Positions 51,706-62,236 of a stretch of 62,236 nucleotides of DNA are shown in pieces (position 1 is the first letter of the stretch; each line of letters begins with the position of its first letter). The notes under the pieces are model-generated. The model was not told where the DNA came from and searched no databases. It was given only the letters and a program-made list of their open reading frames with translations. Source of the DNA: Trichinella spiralis (taxonomy: Eukaryota; Nematoda; Enoplea; Trichinellida; Trichinellidae). The DNA is taken from the NCBI GenBank assembly GCA_000181795.3, contig CM012954.1, positions 4,954,085 to 5,016,320 of the forward strand, given 5' to 3'. The position numbers and the translations under genes were made by a program.

Positions 51706-52033
51706 ATGCGAAACTGTACATCACATCAACACCAACAATGAGCTGTCAAGCAGTGTTTCAAGTTTACTATCAAACCCACTTGAACGATCCTGGCGCTTTT
51801 GTATATTTCTTTCCGATTTTTTTCGCGATGATCTCTTCGTAGTTCATTAAAACACAGAGCTCAGTAGCGCTGAAAAATATGGCATCTTCGATTCGCGAAA
51901 AAAAGCATCTCGTTACCTCTTCTATTTTGTTCGTTCGCAATTTATAAGTAAAATTCGTTCATTACGTCACGTGCAGTGAGTGGTGCGTTCGTGAAATAGA
52001 AAATAGCCAACAGTTGGAAATATTTATCAAAAA
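51706..52033. other. Convergent 3' spacer between Pax and CCDC51
   Basis: 328 bp between the two facing stop codons, holding both 3' UTRs. An ATTAAA at about 51846 could serve Pax. No gene seen. Confidence 0.6.
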
Positions 52034-53240
52034 TCATCTATCCTTCAAGTAACAAACAACAAAAACAATCACACTACAGAGACACAAAATACCAACAGCA
52101 ATGGAACGTTTGTTGTTATCCAACATTTGTGAAAATTCTGAATCATCGTACATCTTGGACTCACCTTTCACAAAATTTTCTGCTATCAAATTTCTAATTT
52201 GTTCCATCTTTTCCGAAATTGATTCAATTTGTGTTTGAATTTTTGTTGAAATCAAATCTCGAATTTCATCAACATCGGCACATGCAGACATTTTTATCAT
52301 CCCAGCAGAGCTGTTAGCCTAAAAATCTAAAATTAATTAATAACAATAACAAATTTGAGCATTGTTTTAAAACAAAAAAAGCAACATTAAAAATTCATCT
52401 TGAAAATCAGAAATCAAACACTGTAATACATAAATATTCTTACCGTGTTGGATCGAGCTAAAGCGAGATAGGCGCGCAGTTCGGCCAGCAGCTGCTGCTG
52501 AATTTCTGACGAATCAAGGCTGTTGGTCGTGACGATTCGTTTCAACTCTACCATTCTTCGTTGATTGTTCACCGTAGTTCCAATAATACCGACCAGCGCC
52601 CCAAAAGCCGAACCGATAATTGACCAGTATTTTGTTCGTTCACTTTTCTGGCGCTCTTTTTCGTGGCTTTCTCGAAGACTTGCCGACAGCAGGCTGAAAG
52701 CTTCCCTTTCGTTTGCCTCGATGTTGTGGAATTCATCGATCAGTTGTTTTTCTTGTTTCAAAAACGTGTGCTCATCGGTCAATAGCTGTAAATAGCGATC
52801 ATCCGCACGAGAAGTCTTCTCAAGTGTTAATTGTAATTGTTTACGCTTCTCTTGCAGCTCGTGAATACGTATCTGATTCTCTCTGCGTTGTTTCTGCATT
52901 TCGATGAAAACCTTTTCAGCCTGAAATTCAAATCCGTATATATTTTTCAACTTTGCTAAATGGAATTTCCATTCAGCATTATTCAGTTCTTTTGGATGAG
53001 AAAAAAAACGTCTAATACAACACTTCAATGTTGCTTACAACAGAGTTGCAACGCAATCTAAGGGGGGAAATTTGTAACAAATGAACAGAATAAAAATATA
53101 ATACTACTCACTTCGAGAACTTTCTGTTGCGCAGATCGCACTTCCGTTAACCCGATGAAATTTTCATACTGTCGAATCACACTTTCCAGTTTCGAGTATA
53201 GAATATTAAAAGCCTTTTTTCTGACAGTCGTTTTCAACAT
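52034..53240 (-). CDS. CCDC51: CCDC51/MITOK homologue, mitochondrial inner-membrane coiled-coil protein
   Basis: CCDC51 (MITOK) is the pore-forming part of the mitochondrial ATP-sensitive K+ channel in mammals. Three exons: 53240-53112, 52920-52444, 52318-52034; all phase 0, 296 aa (human about 411). Family marks are YENFIGLTEVRSAQQKVLEA, a long coiled coil (about residues 45-130), the block REAFSLLSASLRESHEKER, then ERTKYWSIIGSAFGALVGII with the first membrane segment and NNQRRMVELK. The third exon has a further heptad-like stretch and a C-terminal hydrophobic segment ending CYLKDR. The soluble middle region is much shorter than in mammals. No clear mitochondrial presequence is seen; the first residues (MLKTTVRKKAF) are basic. 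A stop in frame just upstream fixes the start or implies an unseen 5' exon. It is divergent from MELK. Confidence 0.88.
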
Positions 53241-53943
53241 TCGTCTCAGGTTCGCGCTCTATTCATATTAAGAACAAATCAAATAATAATGCAATTATAC
53301 ATTCGTCAAAAATTACAACCACTACGAGCTATTCTATTTTTACCAATTACAAAAATTTCTCTATATTTTACTTTTACTTTAAACTATTTAAAGAAATGAA
53401 GTATATTTCAAAAATTAATCAAACATCGCATGATCAAGTAGGTAAAAAGACAAGTCTAAAATTTACATAAAAGTAAAAGAACCAAATAAAGAACATCTCT
53501 ACCTTCAATTAAAAATAGTTTCCAAAGCTGAATTAAAAGTGAAGCAAATTTGAACTAATACGTAAGTAAAAAATTACAAACTCTTAACAAACACTATAAA
53601 TGAGAATGCTCGGGGTAGCCTTACTTTGTCCGCTCCCGTTTTGTCCCAATTTTTCTCATTGGCTGATCACTTATATTCTCATTATCAATGAATTAATATC
53701 AATTTGAAATCAACTTTGTAATAAAATTTTAAATTGAGCACGTTCAAAGTAAAAAACAAATTCATACATTTTTATTTTATACAAATTTAGCATTGCTTGC
53801 TGATTAACTTTTTGAAAAGAGAAAGTTTAAATGTTCATTAAAAGAACCTTTGCATCACTCAAATATTACGGTAGAATGCGCTAGTTTGATCTATTTTAGA
53901 ATAACACTGGCGAATATCGTCGAATTTCAATAAAAGTTATTTA
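53241..53943. promoter_or_regulatory. Divergent promoter region of CCDC51 and MELK
   Basis: 703 bp shared by two divergent genes. Contains an inverted CCAAT box (ATTGG, 53658-53662). Close to MELK an acceptor-like TTTTAG (about 53892-53897) could be a trans-splice site before its ATG. Confidence 0.5.
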
Positions 53944-57266
<3,323 letters not shown>

Positions 57267-58460
57267 CTTCAGAACTGTTAAATCAATTAATTGTTTTAAA
57301 TTTGACAATCGTTATTTACAGATACTTTTAAATGATCCGTTTCAGCATTGAACACAATTTGAAAAATTGTTTTTATATAAAGCACTTGCATTTGGATATT
57401 CGCTTGAAAATTCACATTTTACCAAACCATACGCATTTTTAAATTAAACAATAAATTTTAGCTTATTAAAAAGAAAATCAAAGCACAGATCTGAGTATAT
57501 GGAAAAAAACTTAAGTCATTTTGTATGAAAACAATTCAGATGTAGGAAAAAATACTCAAAAAAGCATGTAACATACCAGGGGTAGGATAAACTGGATACC
57601 ATGGACAAATGAACAAGACTGAAAAAGTTAATACTGTACTAAAATAATTAAATAATTCAAGTTTAACTTACAGTATACTGTTCTTAAAGTACATTTGCAC
57701 AAATTTAAGAAATTTGGTTTTATTTTTAAGAAGGGTTATGATTATATTGCAAATAATGCATACTGCTTCACTGCTTGAGTATGTTTCTGCTATTTGACAA
57801 AACTTCACCGCTAGGACAATCCCCTTGCTGAAAACGCAATTTGATTGGGCAAATCTGATCTTCCGTTTCACCTTCAAATCTGCAAGGTCTTTTTTGTCAT
57901 TCTTCTCTCTGGCTTTTGTCTATGCGGTGTTCATTTGACGCTGATCACCGCTTGTGTTATTTCACTCATATACGTCAATTTTCTAAATATAATATTCTGC
58001 GATTAGAATTATTACACATTACAAGAGAATGATGAGCTTTTGGAAGCAGTTGGAAGAAAATTGTCTCGACTGACCAGCTACGACGCACAAAAGCGGTTGG
58101 ATCATTGCTCTAAACGTGGAGAACCAGTAACAATGCAGTTTTAGAGGACAGGTAATGATTTTTACACGTTATATACACTTTTATTTTTCTGCAGCAGTTT
58201 ATTTTGAAAAATAATTTTTTTCACTTCCAAGATATGACATTTTTTTCTATTTTACCATCGACAGATACACTAGTTCTACGGTGAATGTGAATTTCATTGA
58301 CACACAGTTATTAGTTCTTGTTTGTTTCTTTGATTTTAATAAATTATTGTTTCGCTTTCAGAATGGGTTGAAATGTTCAAATAAATGAAATCCAACAGAA
58401 GCTTATAATTAATGATTAACGGGAAAGCTGAATATTGGTGCCTGTTTACTGTCATTGTTG
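57267..58460. other. MELK 3' flank, no gene seen
   Basis: AT-rich; AATAAA at 57450-57455 is a plausible MELK polyadenylation signal. The frame at 57668-57877 (minus) is unsupported. Confidence 0.55.
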
Positions 58461-58835
58461 CCCATTATTCCGCAGTGGGTTATTCTCTGTAGCGCAAAAC
58501 TTCATTTTTGCCATGCCCCGATCCTATTACTGCGCACTAGCTTATTTTCTGTAGTCCAGAAACTTTGCATAATACATTGCATCCCTTACTCCGCAGTGGG
58601 TTATTTTCTTTGACGCAGCAATTCATTTTTATCTTGCACCGCGCAATTACTCCGCAGCCACTTATTTTTGGTGACGCAATAATTTTGCATAAAGCACTGC
58701 GCCCATTACTCAGCAGCGGGTGATTTACCATGGCGCAGCAATTTAGTTCCATCATGCACCGCGACCATTACTCCGCGGCGGCTTATTTTCTCCATTACAC
58801 AACTTTTTATTTTATTGTGCACCGCTGTGTATCTG
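58461..58835. repeat. Minisatellite, six degenerate ~60-bp units with 120-bp higher order
   Basis: Units begin near 58462, 58523, 58583, 58643, 58702 and 58764 and share CATTACTCCGCAG followed by a TTATTTTC-like block. Odd units carry a GCAATT/TCATTTT-type second half and even units a TTTGCATAA-type second half, so the real repeat is a ~120-bp dimer. Clearly GC-richer than its flanks, with no open frame through it. Confidence 0.85.
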
Positions 58836-59173
58836 TCAATGCGCAACGCTGTGAACGTCAGGCTATGATTATTATTGTAATCTCATGTTTTAATTTTTTC
58901 AAACTTTATTTTTGAATGAACATTACCGTTAATAAAGCATTTTTTAATTTTATTTCAATCCAGAGTTTCTACAAAAAAGAAATATGAAAGACTACAGCAG
59001 CTTTTGTATCCGTCGACAGCGATCATTCATTGATGGTTGATTCATGTTGGTTCATATGTGATAAACGTGTGCTGTTCGAACAAGTGTTGCAATTGATGAA
59101 AGTCCAGATACATCCATGAAAGAAATTTCATATCTTTCATTTTTCCTTTATGAATATAATTCAAGCAATTCAG

Positions 59174-59221
59174 TAAAGCTACACACAAGCAGAAGATGGA
59201 CCGAATCATGCGAAAATTTAT
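59174..59221 (+). other. Exon-like module 1 in the tandem array
   Basis: Acceptor AATTCAG, then CACAAGCAGAAGATGGA with an ATG at 59196, ending at the donor GTGAGT. Reads MDRIMRKF. Paralogous to the segment ending at 59741. No family recognised. Confidence 0.3.
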
Positions 59222-59699
59222 GTGAGTTGAAAATTTCTTAAATATATGTTGTAATTGATTGAAATTATAATTAATCATTGAGATTATAATTTCTTAACAT
59301 AATCGAGTAATAGAATGTTTATAATTATTGTAATTCCGCCTTTGAATTCAGTACCTTAATTTCAAATTGTTTGAAATATTTTTGAAAGAGATTGAAAAAT
59401 ATTTTTTCAAAAGAAAGATTGCATTTAGGCTAGGGAGAATAGCACTGCGTGCGGGTTGTTTTTCAATTATGCAAATCAATTTTCTAAGAAACACCAGTGT
59501 TATCAGTAACTGAGTGCTTGGTCATTGCTTGCTGACGTGCAAACTAGTTCACAGTCGCGCTAGATAATGTTCAACGTGTGAGTTTCATTTGAAGCTAATG
59601 GTGTGCGGAAACAGTGGAATGCTGTGGACACAACACCACACTAAAAGCAATATATATTCACTTTGTGAATGGAATCTAAGTAATTAAATGACACTACAC

Positions 59700-59741
59700 A
59701 AACAGAAGATGGATCCCATCTATACGATGGCATTTAGTTTG
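59700..59741 (+). other. Exon-like module 2 in the tandem array
   Basis: Shares ACAnAAnCAGAAGATGGA with module 1. ATG at 59709, ending at the consensus donor GTAAGT. Reads MDPIYTMAFSL. No downstream partner exon identified. Confidence 0.3.
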
Positions 59742-60954
59742 GTAAGTTGCGTATTTTCTACATATATTGCAAACAATTCGAATTGTAAGTTACAGCAGAT
59801 ATTTACATTGCAGTTTCCTTATGTAAACGAATAACATAATATTTATAATTTTTGAACTATGTCCTTTACGATATTTTATAGTTGTAGCAGTATATCATAA
59901 ATATTATAAATGTAAATTGTTCCAATAATGTACGTTGCTGGGCATGCTAATATTAATTTTTTCAAATCCAACTTTTCAAAAGAGATAGTAAATTTGTTTT
60001 ACAAAAGAAATTTAATACAAAGAGCAGGTATGTTGTGGTTTTGCTAGATCGAATGACACTACATGAGGGTTGTTTTTCAATTATGCAAATGAATTTTTCT
60101 TGTAACGCTAATGTTATCAATAACAGAGCGCTTTCCGTTTGCTTTGTGACGTGGCTATTTGCTAATGTACAATTAAAACAAACTGAAACTCATTTCGTAT
60201 TTCCGTTGGTTTTTGAGCATTTTCTTGTATTTATATGTATTGTAATCACTTTATATTGTATTTTTAAAAGTTAGATCGTCAGCGAGGCATTAGATGAATT
60301 ATATTTTTTGTCTGATTTATTTTGTCAGTTCGCGCAGTTAGTGTGCTAATATTTTGGAGAAAAGATTCTGCGATGAGATTGTTTATGCAGATCACTTTTG
60401 AATTTTCAAATCTCAAATTCAGATATGCGTAGGTGTGTTTTGTTTATGTCAATATTTTTGTTATGGCGATTTTTGTCAGAAAGTTTATATTTTGACTGAA
60501 TTTGACTTTGACTAAATGTCAAGGTCATTTGTGAATTTTCATATAGTTCTCATTGGTAGAATGTGACAGTGCCTTTCTTCTGTTCGTATTATATCTCGGC
60601 ACAGGTCACAATTTATCTTCACCAAAAAGTTGTAATACACTAAAAACCGGTTTATAGCGCAACACTATGCAAATAACGATTTCTATAAAGGTGCCGTGTC
60701 ATCAGTAAGGGTGCGTTTTTTTCTTTCACTTACGTGGCAATTGGTAGCGTTGCGAAACGTTCTCTGAGTTCATTGTGGCGTTAAGTTGCCGCTGAAGTGT
60801 GTTTTCGAATTATTGAAAAATATTCCACTTTTCTAATTGTGTCAGAAATTTTAAATAATTAACTTTTAATTGAAAAGATGTTACTTATTACATTTGTTGC
60901 AACTCTACTTTGTGATAAAGTGAGAACAGTTTTGATTTAATATCATTTTTGCAG

Positions 60955-61023
60955 GTAAAATTAATGAATCAAAGAAAAAGTGAAAATGCGGATAACACGA
61001 AGCAGAACCAGAGAAGGCCAGAG
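60955..61023 (+). other. Exon-like module 3 in the tandem array
   Basis: Acceptor TTTTTGCAG, ATG at 60964, 20 codons (MNQRKSENADNTKQNQRRPE), donor GTAAATG. Highly charged. Paralogous to the segment at 61833-61921 over both splice sites and flanks. Confidence 0.35.
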
Positions 61024-61832
61024 GTAAATGCGATTTCTTGTGTGTGATGATTCTGTGAGACAGGGCTTAGCATAATTAGAAAGTGTGAAGGTATTCCTTA
61101 GTTTATTTGAATAATTTAAGTTTGTAATATATAATATATAAATAAGATGTTTTTCACTGTAAAACTGTACATTTGATTTTTCATATTATGTTACGATTTG
61201 GTTAGATTTGATTTTGTTTGGTTAGTTTTGGCAAAGCAACAAAATAATTTGTCAATTTTCTTGTTATGGCGTTTTTCCACAGGTAGTTTATATTTTGACT
61301 GAATTTGAAATACCAAGGTCATTTCTGAATTTTTGAATAGTGAATTAACTGTGCATTTGAACTCCTTCTCCAAGAAAATTGAAATGAATTCCATTTAATA
61401 TTGCGCATTTGATGTATTAACGATTCGCTTTGCATTAATTTTCAATGTTCCTAATTTCTCAGCTTTAGGTTAGAATCACTTCCTCATCTTGAAAGTTTTC
61501 CAATCCACTAAAACTGATTTCTAGCGCTGCATTATGCAAATAACGATCAATAAAAAATTGCATGATCATCAGTGACTATGAACTTGTCTGTTTGACTTAC
61601 GTGGCAAGTGGCAAAGTTGTCAAACGTTCTCTGTTTCTGTTTTGTCGTTAAGTAATTCCATTTTAATCCATGTTACTATTTCTTGAAAGTGTATATTCAA
61701 TCATATTATGCTAGCGGTATCTTTAACTAAAATGATTTATTTCATCTGTTTAAAAATACTTTCTGCAGTATTTCAATTTTGCTAAGTGATAAAACGAGAA
61801 AATCTTAGATACAACATTTAGTATTCTTGCAG

Positions 61833-61921
61833 ATACGACAAATGAAGAAACGAAAAAGTGGAAAAAGGACGACACGCAGCAAATAGGGCACTAAGCGAAA
61901 CAGAACAAGAAAAGACAAAAG
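61833..61921 (+). other. Exon-like module 4 in the tandem array
   Basis: Acceptor TTCTTGCAG and donor GTAAATGCG as in module 3, but the frame from its ATG (61842) stops after 14 codons (MKKRKSGKRTTRSK). The splice-like signals are therefore better kept than the reading frame. Confidence 0.35.
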
Positions 61922-61957
61922 GTAAATGCGTCACATACCCTTCCAGCATCAGTTCAG

Positions 61958-62150
61958 GGTTGTATACTTGCTCAACATACGTCCACCGCCTAATCAGCGT
62001 GGAATACCCCCCCCCTACCACGCCTCAAGTACACATTCATATTTGTGAACCCCATCGCCGTTATTGTATACCTGCACACCACATTTCCAACGCATAATCA
62101 GAGTAGAATCCTGGCCCCCTACCACTCCACAACCTACCCAGTGTAGTGGA
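61958..62150. repeat. Tandem repeat of ~104 bp at the window end
   Basis: Two diverged units share TTGTATAC(T/C)TGC, CATAATCAG or CCTAATCAG, GTGGAAT or GTAGAAT and CCCCCTACCAC. Composition switches to C-rich here. The second unit is followed by a local GTGGACAC duplication. The array may continue beyond the window. Confidence 0.6.
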
Positions 62151-62236
62151 CACAATTGTCATTGTGGACACCAGTCATTCGGCCTGCTATTCCCTGACGC
62201 TCCCTGCCCATCACCCGTCAATTTTTATACACCCGC

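Larger units (their letters stand above)
59100..61950. repeat. Diverged tandem array of four ~0.6-0.9 kb modules
   Basis: Four copies of a block containing ATGCAAAT (59469, 60083, 60667, 61534) followed by a CATCAGTAA-like word and a ACGTGGC-like word, spaced 614, 584 and 867 bp. The first two copies share a GGGTTGTTTTTCAATT leader. The last two share about 350 bp more, including TTTATATTTTGACTGAATTT upstream and an exon-like segment downstream. Between copies, alignment decays into AT-rich DNA. No transposase, reverse transcriptase or terminal repeats are visible, and no known RNA family was recognised. Confidence 0.75.

Noticed and set aside
59460-60160. Array blocks as spliced-leader RNA genes
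   Set aside because: SL RNAs need a short leader followed by a GT donor and an Sm site. The conserved block shows no such order in either orientation.
60035-60274. 79-codon frame in the tandem array
   Set aside because: It overlaps the repeated ATGCAAAT block. The frame is not shared by the other copies, so it is unlikely to be coding.

Overview
The window is AT-rich animal DNA, read here as a nematode. The strongest evidence is a cuticle collagen with the nematode N-terminal membrane domain and the nematode C-terminal CPKYC...GTRR ending (27016-27891). A PIG-1/MELK kinase, a Pax2/5/8 factor without any homeodomain remnant, and two tightly spaced same-strand gene pairs that resemble spliced-leader operons fit this. 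The clade cannot be fixed from the sequence alone. Exon borders were assigned by eye from GT/AG signals, reading-frame phase and protein-family alignment from memory; every main model closes in frame.

Layout. On the minus strand a class-1 P4-ATPase (ATP8B-like phospholipid flippase, about 1263 aa) fills 1149-7581. An intronless TFIIH p34/Tfb4 gene (9022-9900, +) converges on proteasome subunit beta-4 (PSMB2, 10022-10951, -). A 15-exon Na-K-Cl type SLC12 transporter (12258-16995, -) follows. After about 4 kb without a recognised gene come a doubtful 56-aa gene and tubulin cofactor D (22042-25696, -), then the collagen. NDUFS4 (29419-30268, +) and the BAF subunit SS18 (30472-31767, +) sit about 200 bp apart.

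From about 33.5 to 51.7 kb the plus strand belongs to one large Pax2/5/8 locus. It has eight exons in the longest model, very long introns, and several alternative 5' exons that all end in phase 1, as the paired-domain exon requires. A CRE palindrome with CCAAT boxes, GC-richer islands and a G-quadruplex motif point to several promoters. Its 3' end converges on a CCDC51/MITOK gene (52034-53240, -), which is divergent from MELK (53944-57266, +). MELK contains an intron that looks like a GC-AG intron.

The last 5 kb has no recognised gene. It holds a ~60-bp minisatellite with 120-bp higher-order structure, then a diverged tandem array of four ~0.6-0.9 kb modules. Each module carries an ATGCAAAT block, and an exon-like ATG...GTAAGT or GTAAATG segment is found beside most of them. 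This array is the least explained part of the window.

Most genes are housekeeping (membrane lipid asymmetry, transcription/repair, proteolysis, ion transport, tubulin folding, complex I, chromatin, mitochondrial K+ flux, cell-cycle kinase). The developmental regulator is the only gene with large regulatory territory. I saw no CRISPR, tRNA, rRNA or autonomous transposon.
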